Assembly (NCBI RefSeq): GCF_049532965.1
Contig: NZ_CP186694.1
Span: 682,001-746,000, forward strand
Direction: 5' to 3'
DNA: 64,000 nucleotides
Source of the DNA: Roseateles sp049532965
Lineage (GTDB): Bacteria > Pseudomonadota > Gammaproteobacteria > Burkholderiales > Burkholderiaceae_C
Under the pieces are notes generated by a model that had not been told where the DNA came from, made no database searches, and saw only the letters and a program-made list of their open reading frames with translations. Each line of letters opens with the position of its first letter. Within the stretch, counting starts at the first letter, position 1. The translations under genes and the position numbers were made by a program. Shown piece after piece: positions 21,423 through 29,583 of the stretch.

Positions 21423-22556
21423 TCAGCCGCGGAAGTATCCGTTGGGTGTGAACGGCGTGGAAGACACGGTCATCGGCGTGCGCTTGCCCCGGACTTCGGC
21501 GAACAGCTCGGTGCCGAGCGCGGCGTACGGCGTCTGCACATAGGCCAGCGCCACCGGCTTGCCGACCGTCGGACCGAGCGTGCCGCTGGTGACGATGCCG
21601 ATCTCCTGGCCGTCGGCGTTGAGGAGCCTGGCGCCTTCGCGCACCGGCATGCGTTCCGAGCTGACCAGGCCGACGCGCTTGCGCGGCGCGCCTTCGGCGA
21701 ACTGCCGGTCGATCACGGCCGCGCCGGGATAGCCGCCCGCGCGGGCGCCGCCGGCGCGGCGGACCTTCTGGATCGCCCAGGTCAGCGAGGCCTCGACCGG
21801 CGTGGTGGTGGTGTCGATGTCGTGCCCGTACAGGCACAGGCCCGCTTCCAGCCGCAGCGAGTCGCGCGCGCCCAGGCCGATGGGCAGCACTTCCGGCTGG
21901 GCCAGCAGCTTGCGGGCCAGTTCGACGGCGCGGTCGGCGGCCACGGAGATCTCGTAGCCGTCCTCTCCCGTGTAGCCCGAGCGGGTCACGAAGGTGGGAA
22001 TGCCGTCCAGGTCGAAGAAGCCGCCGGTCATGAAGACGAGCTGGGCGACGCCCGCGTTCAGCCGCGACAGCGCGGTCACCGCCTGCGGGCCCTGCAGGGC
22101 CAGCAGCGCCTGGTCGGGCAGCGGACGGACCTCGCAGCGGCCCGACAGGTGCTTCTGCATGTGGGCGATGTCCTGGTCGCGGCAACCGGCGTTGACGACG
22201 ACGAACAGTCCATCGGTGCGGCGCGCGACCATCAGGTCGTCCAGGATGCCGCCCTGGTCGTCAGTGAACAGCGCATAGCGCTGCTTGAACAGGCCGAGGT
22301 CGACGATGTCGACGGGGACCAGGGTCTCGAGCGCGGCGGCCGCGCCGTCGCCCACCAGCAGCACCTGGCCCATGTGGGAGACGTCGAACAGGCCGGCCTT
22401 CGCGCGGGTGTGCTTGTGCTCGGCCATCACGCCGGCGGGGTACTGGACCGGCATCTCGTAGCCGGCGAACGGCACCATCTTGGCGCCCAGTTCCAGGTGC
22501 AGCGCGTGCAGCGGGGTCTTGTGCAGGGGGGTGTTCTGGGGGGTGTCGGCGGACAT
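21423..22556 (-). CDS. gcvT: Glycine cleavage system T protein (aminomethyltransferase)
   Basis: Transfers the one-carbon unit from GcvH to tetrahydrofolate, releasing ammonia. The protein has 377 residues. Family motifs are LHLELGAKMVPFAGYEMPVQYP near the N-terminus, the folate-binding GLFDVSHMGQ, and SGYTGEDGYEI. I chose the ATG at 22556 because GGAG lies about 6 bp upstream; an in-frame ATG 18 bp earlier has no ribosome-binding site. First gene of the operon, preceded by the glycine riboswitch. Confidence 0.96.
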   Translation of the reverse strand: MSADTPQNTPLHKTPLHALHLELGAKMVPFAGYEMPVQYPAGVMAEHKHTRAKAGLFDVSHMGQVLLVGDGAAAALETLVPVDIVDLGLFKQRYALFTDDQGGILDDLMVARRTDGLFVVVNAGCRDQDIAHMQKHLSGRCEVRPLPDQALLALQGPQAVTALSRLNAGVAQLVFMTGGFFDLDGIPTFVTRSGYTGEDGYEISVAADRAVELARKLLAQPEVLPIGLGARDSLRLEAGLCLYGHDIDTTTTPVEASLTWAIQKVRRAGGARAGGYPGAAVIDRQFAEGAPRKRVGLVSSERMPVREGARLLNADGQEIGIVTSGTLGPTVGKPVALAYVQTPYAALGTELFAEVRGKRTPMTVSSTPFTPNGYFRG

Positions 22557-22620
22557 GTCTCGCTCCGAGGGCATTCGTCTTGACCACCCGACTGTGAACC
22601 GATCACGGCCGGATGGGGGG

Positions 22621-22850
22621 ATATGCCCTCGCTGTCCGCTTTACCTGAGAGATTGGCCGTCGGCGGTTGACCGGCGGCTTGCCCCTTCGGTGGACGGGCT
22701 CGACCGGTGGTCCGCCCCGTCTCTCTCCAGTGAGGAACGCCCGGAGTTCCAGGCGTCTTGTCAGTCCTTTTGCCTGAGCGTTCGCAGCGTGGGATCGCCA
22801 GTGCCACTGCGCCTTCGGCGGCCCCCGCGTTGGGGAGCTCTCTCCTGACA
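22621..22850 (-). ncRNA. Tandem glycine riboswitch (gcvT leader)
   Basis: Read on the minus strand, two aptamers follow one another. The first starts with GGAGAGAGCTCC near 22848, has CCGAAGGCGCAG and ends CGCTCAGGCAAAAGGACTGAC. The second starts CTGGAGAGAGAC near 22740, has CACCGAAGGGGCAAG and ends ATCTCTCAGGTAAAGCGGACAG near 22635. These are the conserved glycine riboswitch cores, including GGAGAGA, CCGAAGG and CTCAGG. It ends about 65 bp before the gcvT ATG, so control may be translational or transcriptional. Glycine binding would switch on gcvT-gcvH-gcvP and probably sdaA. Confidence 0.96.
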
Positions 22851-22954
22851 GGCGCGCATTGTAGTCATGGAAACCCACCTTCCCGTGCATCAGGGCGAAC
22901 ACGCACGCGCCTGCGCGCCGCGCGGACGCCGGCGTCCGGTGCTGACCGGGTCGT

Positions 22955-22983
22955 CGAATGATCCGGACCATCCCTTCCACCCA
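22955..22983 (+). promoter_or_regulatory. Weak hrp-box-like sequence upstream of orphan gene A
   Basis: CGAATG-N16-CCACCCA. The -10-like half fits the HrpL consensus CCACNNA exactly, but the -35-like half matches GGAACC at only three of six positions. It is listed because the same spacing recurs, with better -35 halves, before orphan genes B and C. On its own it would not be significant. Confidence 0.2.
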
Positions 22984-23025
22984 GGATGGGCGGCCCGATA
23001 CCCGTGCCGAGGAGGAGAAGTTGCC

Positions 23026-24558
23026 ATGACCCTATTCGCATTGCTGACCAGCTGTTTCACGGGGTGCCTGGACCCGCACGGAGACCACGACGCAGCGCCG
23101 CGCGGCGGGGACCGCAGTCGAGAAGATCTGGCCGACACCTTGAAGTGTGTCGTGACCGGGAGCAGGGAGGCCGTCTGGGAACCGGTCGAGCTCCGCCCCG
23201 GCGAAAAGGTCATGCCCGTCTGCCGCCGCAGGGGCGCAAGGCCGATCAAGTCGATGCTTCCGCAACTGGCCCATGCGGTCCTCAGCGAGGGTGTAAGTAC
23301 CATCGCGCTCCAGCCGCTCCCGTGGGCGGGATGCCGCGTCACTCCCGCGGCTGGGACGATGGTCGAAGACCTCCTGAACGAACCGCAACTGTGGAGCATC
23401 AGGATGGGCAGTGGCCCCGTCGACAAACATAGGGAGGTCACGATTGCGAGCCGGCCGGTGCCCCGGTTGTCCGACGACAGCGACTGGGAGGTCGACCTGA
23501 TCATCGAAGGCGGCGACGGACCTGCTGAACAGAAGGCACGCGAAGCGGAGAACAGACCCGAAGAGACGGAAACCCGCGACCGCTTCGAGTGCCGTTTGAA
23601 GGTGATCGTGTCGGAGCATGCGCCGCCTGTGACACCGCTTCGCAGGCGTGCGCTCCTGCACCAGTGCAACTTGGAGGCCTCTCCGGCCATTCGCACGCCG
23701 TGGGCGAGTGCGACGCTGACGCCGTCACCACAGATCTCCTTGCCCGGAAAGCGGGGCACCACCCAGTTGGAGGGGCCAGGCCCCTCGACCCGTGTGCACA
23801 AGGGGGACGCGGGCGATCGGCTGGACGAGATGATCCGGAGAATCCCTCCGCCGGACTTTCCTCCGGAGCCCATGGCCGAGGTGGCGACTCAGACCGACCC
23901 CGCAGCAAGAGCGCCGGCAACCGCGAAGCCGGCTGCGGAAACGAACGCGCAAGCGAACGAGCGGGCCATGGCAGCGGTGCTGAATAATGCCAAGGTGAGG
24001 GTCGCGATGGACAGGATGGCCGAGCGCATGGCCTCGCCGATGAGCCTGAGCGGCGCGGTGCGGGCCTGCATCGGCGCGAGGCCTTCCATCGGTGAATTGG
24101 CTTACGAGGTGATCGAGCAAGTCGATGAGGTGCTGGCCCCACGCACCGGACAGCGCCTCGGTGGGCCGAGCGAGCCGCTGCCGTGGCTGCGCAAGAAAGC
24201 CATTCGGCGACTGGTCGAGCAACGGTTCCAGGCATTGCCGGAGCGGGACCAGGCACGATGGCGAGCGCGGACGGCTTCCCATGGCTCGAGGGAGTTCTCC
24301 TCCACCTTGAAACGTCATGGGCGGGAGGCGAAGAAAGCGCCGCCGTACCCTTGGTTGCCCAGCGTGTACAGGACCGATGATCTCGCCGACCTGTTGCGCG
24401 TCATGAAGGAGGTGGCGCAAGCGCCGGCTCCCCAGCGCAGCGATGCCGCCGGGCGGACGAAGCGTCGATCGTCGCCCTTGGCATGGTTGGACCGGCTGCT
24501 GGGGCAGAGCAAGAAGAAGGCGCAAGCCGATCGGCTCGCAAGCGGCCAGCCGCGGTGA
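23026..24558 (+). CDS. Orphan protein A, unknown; C-terminal module shared with orphan B (possible secreted effector)
   Basis: 510 residues, family not recognised. The ATG has a strong ribosome-binding site (GGAGGAGAAG, 23011-23020). The N-terminus MTLFALLTSCFTGCLDPHG is hydrophobic with two cysteines but has no basic n-region, so a lipoprotein signal is doubtful. The middle is proline-rich and low-complexity (PPPDFPPEP; about 310-365). Residues 395-463 resemble the end of orphan B: RFQALPERDQARW versus RFHALDEKGRQRW, and LLRVMKEVA versus LLRAMRDVA. A basic tail follows (GRTKRRSS, QSKKKAQ). It is inserted between the gcv riboswitch and the response-regulator gene. A type III effector is one possibility. 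Confidence 0.65.
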   Translation: MTLFALLTSCFTGCLDPHGDHDAAPRGGDRSREDLADTLKCVVTGSREAVWEPVELRPGEKVMPVCRRRGARPIKSMLPQLAHAVLSEGVSTIALQPLPWAGCRVTPAAGTMVEDLLNEPQLWSIRMGSGPVDKHREVTIASRPVPRLSDDSDWEVDLIIEGGDGPAEQKAREAENRPEETETRDRFECRLKVIVSEHAPPVTPLRRRALLHQCNLEASPAIRTPWASATLTPSPQISLPGKRGTTQLEGPGPSTRVHKGDAGDRLDEMIRRIPPPDFPPEPMAEVATQTDPAARAPATAKPAAETNAQANERAMAAVLNNAKVRVAMDRMAERMASPMSLSGAVRACIGARPSIGELAYEVIEQVDEVLAPRTGQRLGGPSEPLPWLRKKAIRRLVEQRFQALPERDQARWRARTASHGSREFSSTLKRHGREAKKAPPYPWLPSVYRTDDLADLLRVMKEVAQAPAPQRSDAAGRTKRRSSPLAWLDRLLGQSKKKAQADRLASGQPR

Positions 24559-24603
24559 CCGGGCGGCGCGTCCGCGCGCGTGTGCAGGTGCACAATCGCG
24601 CCC

Positions 24604-25263
24604 ATGCGACTCCTGCTGGTGGAAGACGACCTCATGATCGGCGAGCAGCTGCTCGAGCTGCTGCGCGCCGAGGGTTATGCCGTGGACTGGGTGCGGGACG
24701 GCGAGATCGCCGACACGGCGCTCCAGTCCCAGACCTACGACCTGGTGCTGCTGGACCTGGGCTTGCCCAGGCGGGACGGCATGAGCGTGCTGCAGGCGCT
24801 GCGCGGGCGCAAGCAGACGGTGCCGGTGCTGATCGCCACTGCCCGTGACGCCACGGCGCAGCGCGTGGCCGGGCTGGACGCCGGCGCCGACGACTACGTC
24901 CTCAAGCCCTTCGAGCTCGACGAACTGCTCGCGCGCATCCGTGCGTTGCTCCGGCGCGCGGCAGGCCGCGCCGAGCCGGTCTATGAGCACATGGGCGTCA
25001 GCATCAATCCGGCCACGCGCGAGGTCACCGCGCACGGGCATCCGGTGACGCTGTCCCAGCGCGAGTGGGCGGTGCTGGAGCCGCTGCTCGCGCGGCCCGG
25101 CATGGTGCTGTCGCGCCAGCAGCTCGAGGAGAAGCTCTACGGCTGGAAGGACGAGATCAGCAGCAACGCTGTCGAGGTCTACATCCATGGCCTGCGCAAG
25201 AAGCTGGGCGCCGAACTGATCCAGAACGTCCGCGGCGTCGGTTACCGCGTGCCCAAGGAATGA
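24604..25263 (+). CDS. OmpR-family response regulator, QseB/PmrA type
   Basis: DNA-binding regulator of 219 residues with the receiver domain N-terminal (MRLLLVEDDLMIG, phosphorylation site D51 in LLDLGLP) and a winged-helix C-terminal domain (SQREWAVLEPLL, NAVEVYIHGLRKKLG, VRGVGYRVP). Its stop codon overlaps the start of the partner kinase (ATGA-type overlap), so the pair is translationally coupled. A two-repeat site resembling a PmrA/QseB box lies before the nearby degP-like gene, suggesting that protease is a target. Confidence 0.93.
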   Translation: MRLLLVEDDLMIGEQLLELLRAEGYAVDWVRDGEIADTALQSQTYDLVLLDLGLPRRDGMSVLQALRGRKQTVPVLIATARDATAQRVAGLDAGADDYVLKPFELDELLARIRALLRRAAGRAEPVYEHMGVSINPATREVTAHGHPVTLSQREWAVLEPLLARPGMVLSRQQLEEKLYGWKDEISSNAVEVYIHGLRKKLGAELIQNVRGVGYRVPKE

Positions 25264-26681
25264 AGGCCGAGGCGCAGTCCGGCGCCGCCGCGGGCCGGCG
25301 GGGGCGTTTCGCGCTGTTGCCGCGTTCGCTGCGCTACCGGCTGCTGCTCTTCCTCCTGGGCGCGATGCTGACCAGCGCGGTGATCCAGGGCATGAGCGCC
25401 TATCGCAACGCGCTCATGGAGACCGACGAGATCTTCGACTACCAGATGCAGCAGGTGGCGCTGTCGCTGCGCGCCGGCATGGGCACCGGGCTGCCGTTGC
25501 CGCTCGGCGAGGAGCAGAGCATCGACCTCATCGTGCAGGTCTGGGGCCTGGATGGCACGCCGCTGTACCGGTCGGCCGGTCCGGACTGGCTGCCGCAGCG
25601 GGCGGTGCTGGGGTTCTCCGATGTCGCACTGCGGGGCAAGCGCTATCGCGTCTTCGCCGTGCAGGGGCGCTTCCAGGTCGTGCAGGTGGCGCAGGACATC
25701 GCGGTGCGCCAGCGCATGGCCGGGCAACTGGCGTGGCGCACCGTGCTGCCAACCGCGCTGATGCTGCCGATGCTGGCGCTGGTCGTGTGGTGGGTGGTGT
25801 CGCATTCGCTGGCGCCGCTGGAGCGTATTCGTCAGCAACTGTCCCGCCGGGTGGCGCAAGACCTGGCCCCGGTGGACGACGAGGACCTTCCCGCCGAGGT
25901 GCAGCCGCTGGTGACCGAACTGAACGCGCTGCTCGACCGCGTGCGGCAGGCTTTCGAGCAGCAGCAGCATTTCGTCGCCGATGCCGCGCACGAACTGCGC
26001 TCCCCGCTGGCGGCGTTGAAGCTTCAGTTGCAGTCGCTGCGGCGGGCGCCGGACGACGCGGCGCGCAGCCAGGCGCTCGAGAAGCTCGGCCTGGGCATCG
26101 ACCGCGCCTCCCATCTGATCGAGCAACTGCTGGCGCTCGCGCGCCAGGACAGTGCCAAGGCACAGGCGCCGATGCAGCCGATTGCGCTGGATGCGCTGTG
26201 CCGCGAGGTCGTGGTCGATTGCGCGACGCTGGCGCAGGGTCGGGGCATGGACGTGGGCCTGGGGCGCTGCGACCCGGCGCTGGTCCAGGGGCACCGCGAG
26301 GCGCTGACAATGCTGCTGCGCAACCTGCTGGACAACGGCATCAAGTACGGCCGCAGCCGCGTCGACCTGAGCCTGGAATCCAGTGGCGGCCAGGCGCTGC
26401 TGGTGGTGGAGGACGACGGCCCGGGCATCCCGGACGCGGAGCGCGGGCGGGTGTTCGACCGCTTCTACCGCTCCGAGTCGCAGGCCCAGCAGGCACCCGG
26501 CAGCGGCCTGGGCCTGGCGCTGGTGCGCAGCATCGCCGACGACCATGGCGCCTCGCTGCGTCTGGGGCACAGCACAGCCTTGGGCGGGCTGCGCGTGGAG
26601 CTGTCGATGCCGCTCTCCAGGGCTTCGGCCGCGCTTGCGGGAACTGCGGCCGACGCGCCGCGGTTGACCGATACCCCGTGA
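25260..26681 (+). CDS. Sensor histidine kinase, QseC type
   Basis: Membrane kinase of 473 residues partnering the overlapping response-regulator gene. The first membrane helix is at about 29-50. A short periplasmic domain starts with the QseC-like DEIFDYQMQQVALSLR, and a second helix (about 160-180, ALMLPMLALVVWWVV) leads to HAMP-like linker sequence. Kinase motifs are the phospho-acceptor H244 in DAAHELRSPLAALK, NLLDNGIKYG and DDGPGIPDAERGRVFDRFYR. All catalytic boxes are intact. The signal is unknown; the neighbouring protease suggests envelope stress or metal/peptide cues. Confidence 0.93.
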   Translation: MKAEAQSGAAAGRRGRFALLPRSLRYRLLLFLLGAMLTSAVIQGMSAYRNALMETDEIFDYQMQQVALSLRAGMGTGLPLPLGEEQSIDLIVQVWGLDGTPLYRSAGPDWLPQRAVLGFSDVALRGKRYRVFAVQGRFQVVQVAQDIAVRQRMAGQLAWRTVLPTALMLPMLALVVWWVVSHSLAPLERIRQQLSRRVAQDLAPVDDEDLPAEVQPLVTELNALLDRVRQAFEQQQHFVADAAHELRSPLAALKLQLQSLRRAPDDAARSQALEKLGLGIDRASHLIEQLLALARQDSAKAQAPMQPIALDALCREVVVDCATLAQGRGMDVGLGRCDPALVQGHREALTMLLRNLLDNGIKYGRSRVDLSLESSGGQALLVVEDDGPGIPDAERGRVFDRFYRSESQAQQAPGSGLGLALVRSIADDHGASLRLGHSTALGGLRVELSMPLSRASAALAGTAADAPRLTDTP

Positions 26682-26719
26682 GCGGCGGATCACAGCTCGC
26701 ATGACCTGACCCGTTCCGG

Positions 26720-26748
26720 GGAACCGCACGCCAGGCAGGACGAACCCA
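26720..26748 (+). promoter_or_regulatory. hrp-box-like sequence upstream of orphan gene B
   Basis: GGAACC-N16-GAACCCA. The -35-like half is a perfect match to the HrpL (ECF sigma) consensus GGAACC. At N16 spacing the -10-like half matches CCACNNA at three of five fixed positions. It lies 29 bp before the ATG. Confidence 0.3.
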
Positions 26749-26777
26749 GGACGTCCTTCCTTCCGTGAGAGGTTTCC

Positions 26778-27638
26778 ATGTCGAACTCGATCATGAACAG
26801 CCCGATCCCGATCGGAGGCCGTCCGATCGGCGGGTCAGGAACCGAGGGGGTGTCCGATTCAAGGCTGGAAAGACGCCAGGAGTCCGCTGCGGATCCTGCG
26901 ACGGGCACTGGCGCGACGAAGTCGGGATGGCTGCAATGGTGCCGGCGGAGCTTGGGACGATCACAAAGGACGCCAACGGCTACCCCGGCGGCCACCCCGG
27001 CGGCCACGCCTGCGACGGTGTCGTCCGACCCGGCGCGTCGTGGAGTACCGGCGGAGCGGGCGAACCCAGGCGTCCGGATCAGTCGCGGAATGGCGTGCAC
27101 TGGCCCGATGCAGCCGTTGATCGACAGGGTGGTAGCCCGCGAGGACACTCGCAAGGCGGCGCACCAGCTCGTCCGTCGCATGATCATGCCGACGGGGATC
27201 TCCGGCTGGTTCCAGCGGCTGGTTCGGCCCAAGTACTGGGATGTCGGCCAGGGGTCGTGCTGGCTTTCCTCCCAACTGATGGCGGGATCGGCGCAGTGGC
27301 AAGCACCCTCCATCGGGCCGGACGGAGAGAGCGGGACACTGCAGCGACTGACCACCGAGTTGAAGTGCCACGTTGGCGCCACGGCCGGCAGCCAACTGAT
27401 CGGCGAGCGCTTTCATGCCTTGGATGAGAAGGGGCGCCAGCGCTGGATTCGCCGCGTGACGGCGGAGAAGGGCGCGTTCGCGAAGGCCTTGACGGGGCGG
27501 GAGCGGGATTGGGAGCGGCTGATGGGCGACGAGAGCCGCGCGGCCAAGCTGGCTTATGCGGAACGCCTTCAGGTCGAGCTGGCATTGCTCCGCGCGATGC
27601 GCGACGTGGCCACCGGGGACGCCACCCATGCCGCGTAG
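26778..27638 (+). CDS. Orphan protein B, unknown; shares C-terminal module with orphan A (possible secreted effector)
   Basis: 286 residues, family not recognised. The start has a ribosome-binding site (GAGAGG). The N-terminus MSNSIMNSPIPIGGRPIGG is rich in Ser, Pro, Gly and Asn with no acidic residue in the first 20, a pattern typical of type III secretion signals. A threonine/proline/alanine repeat tract follows (TPTATPAATPAATPA, about 65-80). Residues 206-277 are predicted helical and match the same region of orphan A, including RF-x-AL and LLR-x-M. The gene sits alone between a sensor kinase and its probable target protease gene, interrupting an otherwise common gene order. Confidence 0.65.
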   Translation: MSNSIMNSPIPIGGRPIGGSGTEGVSDSRLERRQESAADPATGTGATKSGWLQWCRRSLGRSQRTPTATPAATPAATPATVSSDPARRGVPAERANPGVRISRGMACTGPMQPLIDRVVAREDTRKAAHQLVRRMIMPTGISGWFQRLVRPKYWDVGQGSCWLSSQLMAGSAQWQAPSIGPDGESGTLQRLTTELKCHVGATAGSQLIGERFHALDEKGRQRWIRRVTAEKGAFAKALTGRERDWERLMGDESRAAKLAYAERLQVELALLRAMRDVATGDATHAA

Positions 27639-27676
27639 CCGCGCCGTGACGCCCGCTTCACGCCGCCCGTGGCCGG

Positions 27677-27696
27677 ATTAAGAGCGACCTAAGAGA
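27677..27696. promoter_or_regulatory. PmrA/QseB-box-like direct repeat upstream of the degP-like gene
   Basis: TAAGAG occurs twice, 11 bp apart (27679 and 27690). On the minus strand this reads CTTAGG-N5-CTTAAT, close to the PmrA-type consensus YTTAAK-N5-YTTAAK. It lies about 65-85 bp before the protease ATG, and the cognate-type two-component system is encoded about 1 kb upstream. Confidence 0.5.
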
Positions 27697-27760
27697 CGCG
27701 CTTCACACTTCAAGCCATCGAGTGGCGGCAAGGCCCCTCGCATCGAATCTGGAGGTTCAG

Positions 27761-29347
27761 ATGGCTCAACAAGTGGAGAAGATGATTCCGGTGAAGAAAC
27801 TCGTGTGGGCGCTGGCTGCGGCCGGCGTGCTGGGGGCCGCGGGCGGCGCGCTCGCGATGCGCAATGCGGCGAAGCTGACGCCGGTGGCGGAGACCGCCAC
27901 TACTGCATCGGAATCGAGCGGCTCAGGCGACACGCAGGTCGCCGCCGTCACGACGCCGCTGGCCAACGTGGCCGCGCCGGCTGGCAACGTCACGCCGCCG
28001 CCCGCGGGCATGCCCGACTTCGCGCAGATCGCTGCGACGCAAGGCGCGGCGGTGGTCAACATCAGCGTCTCGGGCACGGTCAAGACGCGCGCCGTCCGCG
28101 GGCCGCAGATCGATCCCGACGACCCGTTCTACGAGTTCTTCCGTCGCTTCGGCGTGCCTGGCATGCCGGGCGCCCCCGGCGGTGACGGCGAAGGCGGCAG
28201 CCGCCAGATCCGCGGCGAGGGCTCGGGCTTCATCGTCAGCAAGGACGGCATCATCCTGACCAACGCACACGTCGTGCAGGATGCGCAGGAGGTGGTGGTC
28301 AAGCTGACCGATCGCCGCGAGTTCCGGGCCAAGGTGCTGGGCAGCGACAAGTCGACCGACGTCGCCGTGCTGAAGATCGAGGCGAAGAACCTGCCCACCG
28401 TCCGCCTGGGGACGACCAAGGACCTGCGGGTCGGCGAATGGGTGCTCGCGATCGGCTCGCCCTTTGGTTTCGAGAACAGCGTCAGCGCCGGCGTGATCAG
28501 CGCCAAGGGACGTTCGCTGGGACCGGACGAGAGCCGCGTGCCCTTCCTGCAGACCGATGTCGCGATCAACCCGGGCAACTCGGGCGGTCCGCTGTTCAAT
28601 GCGCGGGGCGAGGTCGTGGGCATCAATTCGCAGATCTACAGCGCCTCGGGCGGCTACCAGGGGTTGTCGTTCGCGATTCCGGTCGAAGTGGCCAACAAGG
28701 TCCGCATGCAGATCGAGAAGGACGGCAAGGTCCAGCACGCCAAGCTCGGCGTGATGGTGCAGGAGGTCAACCAGGGCTTTGCGGACTCCTTCAAGCTGGA
28801 CCGTCCGGAGGGCGCGCTGGTGGCCAACGTCGAGGAGAACGGTCCGGCCGCGAAGGCGGGGCTGCGCTCGGGCGACGTGATCCTGGGCTTCAAGGGACAG
28901 AAGATCGTGGCCAGCGGTGATCTGCCGGCGCTGGTGGACCAGTCGCTGCCGGGCGACAAGGTCGATATCGACATCTGGCGCAACGGCAAGCGCGAGACGC
29001 TGACCGCCACGCTGGGTGACGCGAACGAGAAGGGCGCGAAGCTGGCCAAGGGCGATGCCGGCGCGGACTCCGACCACGGCAAGCTGGGCCTGGCCCTGCG
29101 GCCGCTGCAACCGGAAGAGCGCCGCCAGCTCGGCACCCGCGAGGGCCTGCTGATCCAGGAGGTCGGCGAGGACAGCGCCGCGGCGCGTGCCGGCGTGCGT
29201 CCGGGCGACGTGCTGCTGGCCGTCAACGGTACGCCGGTGCAGTCGGTCGAACAGGTCCGCGGTGCCATCAAGGGCGCCGACAAGTCGGTGGCGCTGCTGG
29301 TGCAGCGGGGCAGAGACAAGATCTTCGTGCCGGTGCGCATCGGCTGA
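27761..29347 (+). CDS. Periplasmic Do-family serine protease (DegP/DegQ/MucD-like)
   Basis: Envelope quality-control protease and chaperone of 528 residues. The N-terminus is a membrane anchor or signal (VKKLVWALAAAGVLGAAGGALA). The S1C catalytic domain has the triad H170 in TNAHVV, D200 in STDVAVLK and S274 in GNSGGPLF. Two PDZ domains follow (about 360-440 and 460-525), typical of trimer-forming Do proteases. The ATG at 27761 has GGAGG 6-10 bp upstream. A PmrA/QseB-like box in the leader suggests control by the adjacent two-component system. A GC-rich terminator lies 140 bp downstream. Confidence 0.94.
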   Translation: MAQQVEKMIPVKKLVWALAAAGVLGAAGGALAMRNAAKLTPVAETATTASESSGSGDTQVAAVTTPLANVAAPAGNVTPPPAGMPDFAQIAATQGAAVVNISVSGTVKTRAVRGPQIDPDDPFYEFFRRFGVPGMPGAPGGDGEGGSRQIRGEGSGFIVSKDGIILTNAHVVQDAQEVVVKLTDRREFRAKVLGSDKSTDVAVLKIEAKNLPTVRLGTTKDLRVGEWVLAIGSPFGFENSVSAGVISAKGRSLGPDESRVPFLQTDVAINPGNSGGPLFNARGEVVGINSQIYSASGGYQGLSFAIPVEVANKVRMQIEKDGKVQHAKLGVMVQEVNQGFADSFKLDRPEGALVANVEENGPAAKAGLRSGDVILGFKGQKIVASGDLPALVDQSLPGDKVDIDIWRNGKRETLTATLGDANEKGAKLAKGDAGADSDHGKLGLALRPLQPEERRQLGTREGLLIQEVGEDSAAARAGVRPGDVLLAVNGTPVQSVEQVRGAIKGADKSVALLVQRGRDKIFVPVRIG

Positions 29348-29403
29348 GGCGGCTGAGTGATCTCCCGGGAGGACACGGGGCCTCCCGCTCCCGGGCTCGT
29401 TCT

Positions 29404-29443
29404 CTGTTCCCCTGTTCTCCTGTTCTCCTGTTCTCCTGTTCTC
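29404..29443 (+). repeat. Octamer tandem repeat (CTGTTCTC)
   Basis: Four perfect head-to-tail copies of CTGTTCTC (29412-29443) follow one imperfect copy (29404-29411). The repeat lies between the degP-like stop codon and its terminator, outside any supported gene, so slippage would change only the 3' untranslated region. Confidence 0.85.
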
Positions 29444-29486
29444 TTCTGGTCTCCCAACCAACCGCTGCCTGTGGCGGTTGCTCCGT

Positions 29487-29522
29487 GGGGCCCGCGCGTG
29501 GTGGCGCGGGCCCCTTTTTTTC
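29487..29522 (+). terminator. Rho-independent terminator after the degP-like gene
   Basis: An 11-bp GC stem, GGGGCCCGCGC/GCGCGGGCCCC, with a 6-nt loop is followed by eight T residues. It separates the protease gene from xerD. Confidence 0.95.
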
Positions 29523-29583
29523 CGGCGGGGGATCGCGTCGACGCGCTCACTGAGGGGCAGGTCCGCGCTGGCATCATGCGGGG

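Noticed and set aside
23026..23090. Lipoprotein signal for orphan protein A (LTSC or FTGC)
   Set aside because: There is no positively charged n-region, and the hydrophobic stretch is short and followed by acidic/His residues; kept only as a remark.
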